NCBI GenBank assembly: GCA_016786705.1
Contig: JAEUVV010000012.1
Coordinates: 248,001 to 312,000, forward strand
Length of the DNA stretch: 64,000 nt
Source of the DNA: Taibaiella sp.
GTDB lineage: Bacteria; Bacteroidota; Bacteroidia; Chitinophagales; Chitinophagaceae
Direction of reading: 5' to 3'
Numbering within the stretch: position 1 is the first letter of the stretch; each line of letters begins with the position of its first letter. Position numbers and translations under genes: made by a program. The notes beneath the pieces were generated by a model. That model was not told the origin of the DNA, searched no databases, and saw nothing but the letters and a program-made list of their open reading frames with translations. Shown here piece after piece: positions 1 through 6,832 of this stretch.

Positions 1-218
1 ACGTTTTTAATTATTTCTTTAAGCGTTTCGGGAGTTTCAAGAAAATGGTAGTTTTTGGATACAGCACTATATTCAAAAGAATAATGTGTACCATGATCCT
101 CCATAAAGGTAAATTCGATTTTATTCGTAGGATTATCCTTTTCTACAAGAGCAATTCTATTAATATCAAACTGAAATATAGTCCCATCAATTTCTATTTC
201 AGGCAATTCTTTTTTCAT
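1..218 (-). CDS. Conserved hypothetical ICE protein (5' part, runs off left edge)
   Basis: A reading frame on the minus strand starts at an ATG at 218 and stays open to the left edge, giving 72 codons that begin MKKELPEIEIDGTIFQFDIN. It lies 25 bases after the TraD-like gene, in the same direction, so it is probably the next member of the leftward tra operon. The opening (short acidic 'LPEIEIDGT.F..D' stretch) recalls small conserved proteins of Bacteroidetes conjugative elements whose function I do not know. There is no signal peptide or membrane segment in the visible part. Being cut by the window edge, its length and C-terminus are unknown. Confidence 0.6.
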   Translation of the reverse strand, partial: MKKELPEIEIDGTIFQFDINRIALVEKDNPTNKIEFTFMEDHGTHYSFEYSAVSKNYHFLETPETLKEIIKN

Positions 219-243
219 ATTGAATTTATTTTGTGATTAAGAA

Positions 244-882
244 TTATATAAACTCGCCAATGTCAAAACCGGAAACAACATCCCCCTGTATTTTAGATGA
301 AGTAGAATCCGAATGGCCAAGTGAAGTATCTAGTAAATGTGCAATTTTTTGGGATGCACCTTCTATAGAGCTTTCTAATAGGTAGAATAACTCTGTACCC
401 TGAATCTTCTGAACAATTTCTATGGCCTCCGATTTTTGGGGTTGTTCTAACGCACCATGTTGAAGCAATTTCCCCACCTTAGTCAACTCTTCAAATGTTA
501 CACCCTGGGCAAAACCAAAATCATCAACTGGCATACCTTGCATATCCAATTCTTCCTCTTCTTTTTCAAAATCAGGTAAAGTGTCAGATACTTGTTTCAA
601 GTCTTCCTCTGGAACTTGAAAATCGACAATTTCATTTTCGTCGTATTCAATGTCTAAGCTAGAAGGATCTATTTGTACTTCATCAACCTGGCGCTCATTG
701 GCCGCATTTGGCATTAAAAGGCTTGATATTGGTTTGGGTTGCCCCATTATTTCGGGTAAATCCGGATTCACTTTTTCAGATACGGGTTTTCTATCCGACC
801 ACTTTTGCAGGACTATCTTATCCTGTAAAAGCAGTACAAGGATTAGAAGTAAGCAAATCATAATTAATAATTCCATAATCAC
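244..882 (-). CDS. TraD-like conjugal transfer protein, membrane anchored
   Basis: A 212-residue protein with one N-terminal membrane segment (residues about 3-25, almost all Leu, Ile and Val) followed by a strongly acidic soluble part with Glu/Asp-rich stretches at about 75-115. This architecture and its place directly after a ParA and a DUF3408 gene match the protein annotated as TraD in CTnDOT-type Bacteroidetes elements; it is not related to the VirD4-type TraD of the F plasmid. It is likely a cytoplasm-facing part of, or adaptor to, the mating apparatus, but no enzymatic motif is visible. It starts five bases after the DUF3408 stop, which suggests translational coupling. Confidence 0.6.
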   Translation of the reverse strand: MIMELLIMICLLLILVLLLQDKIVLQKWSDRKPVSEKVNPDLPEIMGQPKPISSLLMPNAANERQVDEVQIDPSSLDIEYDENEIVDFQVPEEDLKQVSDTLPDFEKEEEELDMQGMPVDDFGFAQGVTFEELTKVGKLLQHGALEQPQKSEAIEIVQKIQGTELFYLLESSIEGASQKIAHLLDTSLGHSDSTSSKIQGDVVSGFDIGEFI

Positions 883-887
883 GTTCT

Positions 888-1340
888 TTAAAAGATGGGT
901 TTAAACTTTTCGTTGAAATCATCCGTAATTTCTTTTTCAAACATTTCGAAATGATGCTCCAGTATATTATCCAGGTAAGCATACAAGGGTATTTCATCTT
1001 TGCCAATGACCTGAACAATACGGGATAGGCGTTCATGGTATTCCTGTCGGATATAAATACTTTTATCCCCACGTTTTGTCATGGAATGGGTTCTCAAAAA
1101 GCGTTCACCATAATTTCCTTCAAGATTTTTCTTTGCTTTTTGCCTTTCCCGTTGTACAGGTTTGAGGGGTGATTTTTCTTCTTGATTGACCTTGCCACTA
1201 TTGGTCGCTTCTGATTCCTGCGCACCTATAGATTCGGCGGAATTTTGTAATCCATTTGTTTTAACGCCATCAACCATTAGGTTCATCATCAACTCTTCAT
1301 TGATATCTGGTGTTACCTTTTTCTTATTGTCTTTTTCCAT
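888..1340 (-). CDS. DUF3408 family conjugal transfer protein (TraB-like)
   Basis: 150 residues. The N-terminal half is polar and probably disordered (Lys, Gln and Ser rich). The C-terminal half (about 85-150) carries the DUF3408 pattern: 'TKRGDKSIYIRQEYHERLSR', then a helix and 'YLDNILEHHFEMF'. This looks like a ribbon-helix-helix-type fold, with a basic strand followed by two helices. In CTnDOT-like elements a DUF3408 protein follows the ParA gene at the head of the transfer region, as here. A DNA-binding role in partition or in regulation of transfer is an inference. It lies four bases from the ParA stop and five from the next gene. Confidence 0.8.
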   Translation of the reverse strand: MEKDNKKKVTPDINEELMMNLMVDGVKTNGLQNSAESIGAQESEATNSGKVNQEEKSPLKPVQRERQKAKKNLEGNYGERFLRTHSMTKRGDKSIYIRQEYHERLSRIVQVIGKDEIPLYAYLDNILEHHFEMFEKEITDDFNEKFKPIF

Positions 1341-1344
1341 ATCG

Positions 1345-2112
1345 CTACAATTTTGTGATGTGCAAAAACTCTTGGATGAACTGGTCCAATTGGCAAGCCT
1401 TCATTAAGCGCTCATCAGGAGGAATTAGTGTAGAACGAAATACCGTTTTGCTTTCCACCTCACTTTCCTTGCGAAAGCGAGCACTGTTCTTCACCTGGCT
1501 TTTCATAAGGCTTAACCCTAATTGCTCGATAAGCTGGTTATAAACGGTATACAATGGAGTACTTTCTCTCCCGTCTACCTGGTTCCAAAACAGGTTAATG
1601 GTTTGTATAGAAGTATCGCCCTTTTTCATAATAACATCTTGTAAGAGCTGCGTAAAAATGAGCGTACTTTCCATGACCACCCGGTCTGCTGTAATAGGCG
1701 TAAAAATGTGGTGCATACCAGCCAATGCTTTCAAGATACCGGGTGTATTCACGGTTCCTGGAAGATCAAAGAACAGTACATCAAATGGCACCGGGGAAGT
1801 GTTTACAAATTCCAATGCGGCATCGAGTACACTATCTGCTTTGTGTTGTACAATGCTGTAGGCTTTTTTATTAATTGTTGTAAATTGCTTATAGGCCTGT
1901 TTCTTTAAAGCCTCATTTTCCATGACCATAGCTAAATCACGTGTTTTCATTTTCATCAAGCTGTGCTGTGGAAAATCTGCATCAAATACGGCTACATTGT
2001 AGCCTAACCTATAATGCAATATACTGGCAACAAGTGCAGTAAATGTACTTTTGCCCACACCGCCTTTCTGAGAAGAGAAAGCGATAAATAAAGGTTTCAT
2101 TTTTGTGTCCAT
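1345..2112 (-). CDS. ParA-family ATPase (TraA-like) of the conjugative element
   Basis: 255 residues. The deviant Walker A motif KGGVGKST is at residues 16-23, and the Walker A' region reads 'VAVFDADFPQHSL' (about 41-53). 'DVLFFDLPG' near 115-123 is Walker B-like. This is the MinD/ParA family, which hydrolyses ATP to position DNA or protein complexes; in CTnDOT-type elements it is the first gene of the transfer region (traA). There are two possible ATG starts, at residues 1 and 5; a 12-bp palindrome sits 15 bases upstream. It heads the operon with the DUF3408 and TraD-like genes and is divergent from mobA across a long gap. Confidence 0.85.
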   Translation of the reverse strand: MDTKMKPLFIAFSSQKGGVGKSTFTALVASILHYRLGYNVAVFDADFPQHSLMKMKTRDLAMVMENEALKKQAYKQFTTINKKAYSIVQHKADSVLDAALEFVNTSPVPFDVLFFDLPGTVNTPGILKALAGMHHIFTPITADRVVMESTLIFTQLLQDVIMKKGDTSIQTINLFWNQVDGRESTPLYTVYNQLIEQLGLSLMKSQVKNSARFRKESEVESKTVFRSTLIPPDERLMKACQLDQFIQEFLHITKL

Positions 2113-2126
2113 ATTTTAAAAATTTT

Positions 2127-2138
2127 AAGTTTAAACTT
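2127..2138. promoter_or_regulatory. 12-bp palindrome upstream of the ParA gene, possible operator
   Basis: AAGTTTAAACTT is a perfect palindrome ending 15 bases before the ParA start codon. A second palindrome, TCCATATGGA, lies at 2147-2156. The position fits autoregulation of the tra operon, but this is only inferred from placement. Confidence 0.3.
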
Positions 2139-2157
2139 ACCAGCTCTCCATATGGAA

Positions 2158-2205
2158 GGCTATCTGGCAAATATTCTTGCCATACTTAAATCCTGGAGGA
2201 TAGCC
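2158..2205. repeat. Nested inverted repeats in the tra-mob intergenic region
   Basis: GGCTATC (2158-2164) pairs with GATAGCC (2199-2205). Inside it TGGCAA (2165-2170) pairs with TTGCCA (2177-2182) around ATATTC. The rest of the 2206-2660 stretch has no convincing gene; short open frames there lack a recognisable product or conservation signal. The region is richer in G+C than its surroundings and has several short repeats, for example CTGCAAGC at about 2352 and 2404. Confidence 0.4.
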
Positions 2206-2670
2206 ATCGGCCTTACTTGCCAGAAGAACAGATTGCTGGCTAATAGGATCGACAGCAGTCGGTCATGAATACATCTATTCCATCATCCCGGAATGCAGTC
2301 TTTAATACGTTCCCTCTGTCAATGGCGCTATCAGGCCAGCGAGTTACTTTGCCTGCAAGCCTTGTATGGGTACTGTATTCCTGCCCTTTGGCATCCTTGC
2401 AATCCTGCAAGCTGGAAGGCAGGCCGGCTTGAACCACGGATTAGCTGCTATATACCGGTCTTGAATCACGGCATGATAGTCTGCCTTCGCTCCATAACAA
2501 AGGACTATTTAAATCATTTCATTTGTATGTTGACAGTAGCATTTGGCACTCATAGGAATTAATTGGCCGTGAGGCTCTTTATACATCATTAAGGAATACC
2601 ATTTTACTTTGTAAAATGAAAAAGGACAAGGATTTATTCAATTGTCTTAGGACAAATCGGAGTATAATGG

Positions 2671-2694
2671 AAACGGCCCGAAGCCGTTTTTTTT
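2671..2694 (+). terminator. Rho-independent terminator-like hairpin
   Basis: AAACGGC (2671-2677) pairs perfectly with GCCGTTT (2683-2689) around CCGAA and is followed by a run of T to 2694. It points right, towards the oriT candidate and mobA, so it would stop transcripts entering the transfer origin from the left. Confidence 0.6.
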
Positions 2695-2745
2695 CAGTTA
2701 ACATACAATCCCGATTCATCGGGATTCTTGTGTTCACCCGAACAC

Positions 2746-2801
2746 GGCAAGTTGTGTTTTGCGCATCTCGATACGATTTCCGATGCGCAAAACTACTTGC
2801 C
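2746..2801. other. oriT: Candidate oriT: long imperfect cruciform upstream of mobA
   Basis: GTTTTGCGCATC (2756-2767) and GATGCGCAAAAC (2782-2793) form a perfect 12-bp inverted repeat around a 14-base spacer. Outside it GGCAAGT (2746-2752) pairs with ACTTGCC (2795-2801). A further 8-bp repeat, AATCCCGA/TCGGGATT, lies just left at 2707-2726. The structure is 64 bases upstream of the relaxosome genes mobA-mobB, where Bacteroidetes mobilisable elements normally carry oriT. The nick site itself cannot be assigned from sequence alone. Confidence 0.5.
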
Positions 2802-2864
2802 CTGGCTGGGGCTGAAAAGCTCCTCCGAAGTCGGCCCTTTGTATAATGTATTAATAAAACAGGG

Positions 2865-3308
2865 ATGAAAGTGAACAACAAGAAATTACCGAAGAAAACA
2901 GGGCGACGTCCAAAGCTGGACCCCGCAAAGTTCCGTTATACCATATCCTTCAATCAGGAGGAACATAACCGCTTTCTCGAACTTTTCGAACAGTCTGGAA
3001 TGCAAGTGAAGGCCCATTTTATTACATCCTGCATCTTCGGCAAAACCATAAAAACGGTTAAGCTGGACAAAGGAACACTTGATTTCTATATGCGATTGAC
3101 TTCCTTTCACAGCCAGTTCCGTTCTATTGGAGTGAATTATAACCAGGTGGTGAAGCTTCTTTATGGTGGTTTATCGGAGAAAAAGGCGGCAGCCTATCTA
3201 TATAAATTGGAAAAACAGACAGCAGAAATGGCCTTGCTTTGCCAGAAAATTATACAGGTTGCCGAAGAATTTGAAGATAAATTTCTGAAAAACCAGGAGC
3301 AAAAATGA
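2865..3308 (+). CDS. mobA: MobA-type relaxosome accessory protein
   Basis: 147 residues with a basic N-terminus containing 'TGRRPKLDP', then a strand-helix-helix stretch ('RYTISFNQEEHNRFLELFEQSG') typical of ribbon-helix-helix accessory proteins that help a relaxase bind oriT. The middle has 'FRSIGVNYNQVVKLLYGG', the usual MobC/MobA-family pattern 'l..iGnNiNQi.k..n', and the C-terminus is helical. It overlaps the relaxase gene by four bases (ATGA). It is encoded directly beside the oriT candidate, where such proteins normally act. The name follows the mobA-mobB-mobC usage for CTnDOT-type elements. Confidence 0.8.
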   Translation: MKVNNKKLPKKTGRRPKLDPAKFRYTISFNQEEHNRFLELFEQSGMQVKAHFITSCIFGKTIKTVKLDKGTLDFYMRLTSFHSQFRSIGVNYNQVVKLLYGGLSEKKAAAYLYKLEKQTAEMALLCQKIIQVAEEFEDKFLKNQEQK

Positions 3309-4594
3309 TAGCGAAAATCGGCAGAAGCTCAAACTTATACGGTGCATTGGCCTACAATCACCTAAAGATAGACAAGGAAAAAGGAAAGATTTTGTTTACC
3401 AATAAGATGATTGAATCCTTAAATGGGCGATATTCTGTTGCCCAATTGGTACAGTCTTTCGCGCCATACTTGCTGGCAAACCGCAATACGGAGAAGCATA
3501 CTTTACATATTTCGCTTAATCCCTACCCAAAAGATACAGTTACAGATGAGCAGTTCCGGGAAATGGCAGAGCGTTATATGAAGGAAATGGGATACGGTGA
3601 GCAACCTTACGTGGTATTCAAACATACGGACATTGACCGAACCCATATCCATATTGTTTCCGTATGCGTTGACGACGAAGGCAGAAAGATTTCAGATAAG
3701 TTTGAGAAAATGCGGTCGATGAAAGTATGCCGCGATCTGGAAACAAAATATGATTTAACGCCGGCAACCGACAAGGAACGGAACCAGGATGAAAGAATTT
3801 TCAAACCGGTTGATTACCAGGCAGGCAATATTAAGAGCCAGATGGCTTCGGTCATCAGGCACCTGCCCAATTACTATAAATTCCAAACATTAGGCGAATA
3901 CAATGCTTTGCTTTCTCTGTTTAATATAACGGCAGAGAGAATTGAAGGTGAACTTCACGGAAAACAGCAGCAGGGTATATTATACTTCCCATTGAATGAA
4001 AATGGAGAAAAGGCTGGAATTCCTTTAAAGGCATCACTATTTGGCAAGAGCGCCGGTTTACAGTCCTTAACACAACATTTCAGTAAAAGCAAAGATGCAT
4101 TAAAGGACCACCCTTGCCGGCAAACCCTCAATGCGGCAGTTACAATTGCCTTAAAGTCTACCACGGACGAGAAAACATTTAAAGCCAAGCTTGCTGTACA
4201 GGGGATTAATGTGGTGATCCGAAGAAATGAAACCGGCCGCATCTATGGTATGACATTTATAGATCACAACTCCCGAACAGTATGGAATGGTTCCCGCCTT
4301 TCCAAACAACTTTCAGCAAACACCTTTAATGATTTTTGGAACCATAATATTGCTCCGGACATAAAAGAGCATGGCACAATTCCTTTCCAATCGCGAGAAG
4401 CAAAGGTTACGGATAAGCCGGAAGAGCACACTCACAAGATGTTCGATTTCCTAAATACAGAACCAGAAGACGATGGATTAATCGGCGCATTAGGCGGACT
4501 ATTGCCTGAATCGTTGGGTGAAGATTATGAAGAACAGGCTTTCACCAACAGGATGAAAAGAAAAAAGAAAAGGAAAAGGAAACCTAAATTTTAA
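3305..4594 (+). CDS. mobB: Relaxase/mobilisation nuclease (MobB)
   Basis: 429 residues of the Pfam Relaxase family (MOB-P type). The N-terminal nuclease has 'HTLHISLNPYPKD' near residues 65-77 and the metal-binding HxD-x4-HxH motif 'HTDIDRTHIHIV' at 107-118 (His107, His114, His116). A candidate catalytic Tyr lies in 'SNLYGALAYNHL' near residues 9-20. The enzyme would nick one strand at oriT, stay covalently bound and lead the strand to the coupling protein. The C-terminus is a Lys/Arg tail. The start overlaps the mobA stop. The coupling protein gene mobC, normally next, is displaced by 2.2 kb of other genes. Confidence 0.92.
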   Translation: MIAKIGRSSNLYGALAYNHLKIDKEKGKILFTNKMIESLNGRYSVAQLVQSFAPYLLANRNTEKHTLHISLNPYPKDTVTDEQFREMAERYMKEMGYGEQPYVVFKHTDIDRTHIHIVSVCVDDEGRKISDKFEKMRSMKVCRDLETKYDLTPATDKERNQDERIFKPVDYQAGNIKSQMASVIRHLPNYYKFQTLGEYNALLSLFNITAERIEGELHGKQQQGILYFPLNENGEKAGIPLKASLFGKSAGLQSLTQHFSKSKDALKDHPCRQTLNAAVTIALKSTTDEKTFKAKLAVQGINVVIRRNETGRIYGMTFIDHNSRTVWNGSRLSKQLSANTFNDFWNHNIAPDIKEHGTIPFQSREAKVTDKPEEHTHKMFDFLNTEPEDDGLIGALGGLLPESLGEDYEEQAFTNRMKRKKKRKRKPKF

Positions 4595-4614
4595 ATAATA
4601 TCAACTATTATTCT

Positions 4615-5214
4615 TCATAATTTTTTTAGTCCATAAAGATCAAGTACTCCAGGAGCAATTTTCAAATCAGGTCTGAAAAGCTCGATACCCTTTACAAAAT
4701 GTTTGTTTATTTTATTGCTATTAGTAATTACGGTATTTGTATTAAAATCAAGGCTCCCGATTTTAAATTTTCCAGTGGTAGTATCTTTTATATAAAACAG
4801 TAAATAAAAGGGGCCGTCCTCTCCTGGCTCGTTTAAAAACACGTCATAGCCTTTGGTGTTTGGGATATTTTGCAAATCATCATATTGCAATCTTTTGATA
4901 CATACAGTATTATTATAATAATTGATACCGTTTATATCAACTACTAAATGCGTAAAACCGTTATTCATACTTTTCCGTAGTGAAGATGTTATTAGCCATC
5001 CAAAAAGTAGCATCAACAGTAGGCAAACTCCAATTAGTAGTAGTTCAAGTCCGGGAGTAATGGATTTCTCGGTAAATACCATTATACCTGTAAATACAGC
5101 AAAAACAACTATAAATACGCTAAAAAACCATCCAAACCCTTTGATAAAAAAAGTGAGCCCACGTGAATGTCGGGACGATAGTTCAGGAAAATTATTGGTA
5201 TGTATTGTAAGCAT
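4615..5214 (-). CDS. Hypothetical two-TM membrane protein, cargo between mobB and mobC
   Basis: 199 residues from an ATG at 5214. The frame extends to an ATG at 5295, but a promoter at 5248-5277 would start the transcript near 5241, so the shorter form is preferred. Two adjacent membrane segments (about residues 22-45 and 54-75) are followed by a soluble beta-rich domain with 'IVVDINGINYYNNT'-like strands, which recalls small bacterial PH-like domains attached to membrane hairpins; this likeness is weak. It lies opposite to its neighbours and converges with mobB. Function unknown. Confidence 0.6.
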   Translation of the reverse strand: MLTIHTNNFPELSSRHSRGLTFFIKGFGWFFSVFIVVFAVFTGIMVFTEKSITPGLELLLIGVCLLLMLLFGWLITSSLRKSMNNGFTHLVVDINGINYYNNTVCIKRLQYDDLQNIPNTKGYDVFLNEPGEDGPFYLLFYIKDTTTGKFKIGSLDFNTNTVITNSNKINKHFVKGIELFRPDLKIAPGVLDLYGLKKL

Positions 5215-5247
5215 AAATTTATCACCGTCTGCCACACACAGGTTGTA

Positions 5248-5277
5248 CAAATTTATAAAAATCAAATTACTTATCAA
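5248..5277 (-). promoter_or_regulatory. Bacteroidetes-type promoter for the 4615-5214 gene
   Basis: Read on the minus strand: TTG (5277-5275), a 19-base spacer, then TAAATTTG (5255-5248), a full match to the Bacteroidetes -7 consensus TAnnTTTG. It gives a leader of about 27 bases before the ATG at 5214. Confidence 0.55.
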
Positions 5278-5441
5278 CTTTAGGTTAATTGTCATTTAAC
5301 TTAATAAATCAACATTTGCTAAACAATAATAGGATTATGCTACAACGTTCTCTAAGCGTAAATTTTCACATCAATATTGATTTTAGAAACGGTCAACATT
5401 ATTCAACTTTGAAGTGCAAAATCCAAAGGCAATTCTTCTTA

Positions 5442-5449
5442 TAAATTTG
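5442..5449 (+). promoter_or_regulatory. -7 box for the 5521-6651 gene
   Basis: TAAATTTG matches TAnnTTTG and lies about 70 bases before the ATG at 5521. No clear TTG is found 18-20 bases upstream, so this is a partial promoter match. Confidence 0.4.
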
Positions 5450-5520
5450 TATTTTAGTTATAAGATTGGGCCTGGATTTTGCCTGGAAGACAAATACATA
5501 AAACGGTATCAATAAATAAG

Positions 5521-6651
5521 ATGGGGTTTGAAAAAATAAATAAGGATAAACAAAAGATAATTAGCCAAATGTATTCGGACCTGGAGAATACAAAAGAAGC
5601 TGACCGATATTTTACTATTCAAAATATCGAAGATTGTGCTGCGAACCTCGATAATTACGTGGAATTACTATCTAAAGCGAATAATCAACAAAAAGAAATA
5701 TCCAAAAGTATAAAGTGGATTTTTAAATCGCTATCAACTTTTAAAGAAGAAAGTGAAGAACCAGAATTCCTATGGGGTTTTATATACAACGGATATACGG
5801 TTGAATTAACTGATTTTATTTTAAACACCGCTTTTGAATTTGGACTTGTAAGGGCAAAGTCAAAAAATATAAAAACGAATATTTTTCACATAAAACACAA
5901 TCCGCATTATTTAGATACATTCCGAATATATGTTGGCTCTACTTCAAACAGTGGTGTTGTCTTAGAATATAAGAAAAATAAATCTTGTTTTGAGTTCTTA
6001 GAAAATCCATATGGAGAAACATATGGTATGCCGATATTTAATATAAAGTGCAATCACGATTATTCAGAACTATCGTTTGATGTGCTTACTGCGGGAACAT
6101 TTAAAACAATCAACCTTAATGCACAAAAAGCAACAGACAAGGTTTTGCTGAATGCAATTTGGAATATTAGCCAAAAAAATCCATTTTCAAATTCTCCTGA
6201 TCCCGATTGCTGCAATATTGAAATAGAACTAAAAAATGGTGTTTTGATGCATTTAAAAACACTGAACTATGATAAAAATAACAAAATCATCAATATGTTC
6301 ACCAAAGGTTCAGGGATCTTGGTACGTGTACAAGAACTTGATGCAACAGGAGGGTTTCAAAGTAGTGATAATTTAAATCCACACCCTGAAATTGTAGGTG
6401 AAAAATTTATAATTGTAGATGCAGTTCCAAATTGGAAATACTATGAAATTCAAAAATTAGAAATGAATAATAATGTTGTTTTGGTAACAACCAAAAATCG
6501 AAAATGCGAGTATGAAAATAAGGATAGCTTCAATGTGGTATGTTATGATATGGAAAGCATTACATTAAAATACAAAGTGAAAACCTATAAAATTATGCAA
6601 GAAATTGTCAAGGAAATAATTTCATCTGCACTGCCGTTTAAAGCCCAATAG
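5521..6651 (+). CDS. Uncharacterised AT-rich protein, cargo between mobB and mobC
   Basis: 376 residues from ATG 5521. An in-frame TTG at 5479 is less likely. There is no signal peptide or membrane segment. The N-terminal third is helical and charged ('KQKIISQMYSDLENTKEADRY', 'LLSKANNQQKEISKSIKWIF'). The rest alternates short strands ('LDTFRIYVGSTSNSGVVLEYK') and includes 'DPDCCNIEIELKNG'. I recognise no family. Base composition is clearly more AT-rich than mobB or mobC, which points to separate acquisition. A perfect hairpin at 6664-6687 follows the stop. Cytoplasmic; a defence or regulatory role would be guesswork. Confidence 0.65.
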   Translation: MGFEKINKDKQKIISQMYSDLENTKEADRYFTIQNIEDCAANLDNYVELLSKANNQQKEISKSIKWIFKSLSTFKEESEEPEFLWGFIYNGYTVELTDFILNTAFEFGLVRAKSKNIKTNIFHIKHNPHYLDTFRIYVGSTSNSGVVLEYKKNKSCFEFLENPYGETYGMPIFNIKCNHDYSELSFDVLTAGTFKTINLNAQKATDKVLLNAIWNISQKNPFSNSPDPDCCNIEIELKNGVLMHLKTLNYDKNNKIINMFTKGSGILVRVQELDATGGFQSSDNLNPHPEIVGEKFIIVDAVPNWKYYEIQKLEMNNNVVLVTTKNRKCEYENKDSFNVVCYDMESITLKYKVKTYKIMQEIVKEIISSALPFKAQ

Positions 6652-6663
6652 ATGGTACCACAA

Positions 6664-6687
6664 TCCTATTGGATATTTCCAATAGGA
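6664..6687 (+). terminator. Hairpin after the 5521-6651 gene
   Basis: TCCTATTGGA (6664-6673) pairs perfectly with TCCAATAGGA (6678-6687) around TATT, 12 bases after the stop codon. No T-run follows, so it may be a processing or protective structure and not an intrinsic terminator. Confidence 0.4.
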
Positions 6688-6832
6688 GTATACATTCATC
6701 AGTGTTGTCAAAAGAAAAATCATAAGCTTTTTTTAAGCCAATCATTACCACTACAAGCCAAAGAATACCACCTCTACATAGTCGCTTATCATAGCCCCTA
6801 AATTAACTCCCGAACATTTTAAATAGCTAAAA

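Noticed and set aside
45..236. 63-codon plus-strand frame at the left edge
   Set aside because: It is antisense to the coherent minus-strand tra-operon gene at 1-218.
2240..2437. 65-codon open frame on the minus strand in the tra-mob gap
   Set aside because: No recognisable protein pattern or expression signal, and it lies in a repeat-rich stretch.
2579..2881. 100-codon minus-strand frame covering the oriT candidate
   Set aside because: It runs through the terminator and inverted repeats and has an Arg-rich composition typical of chance frames.
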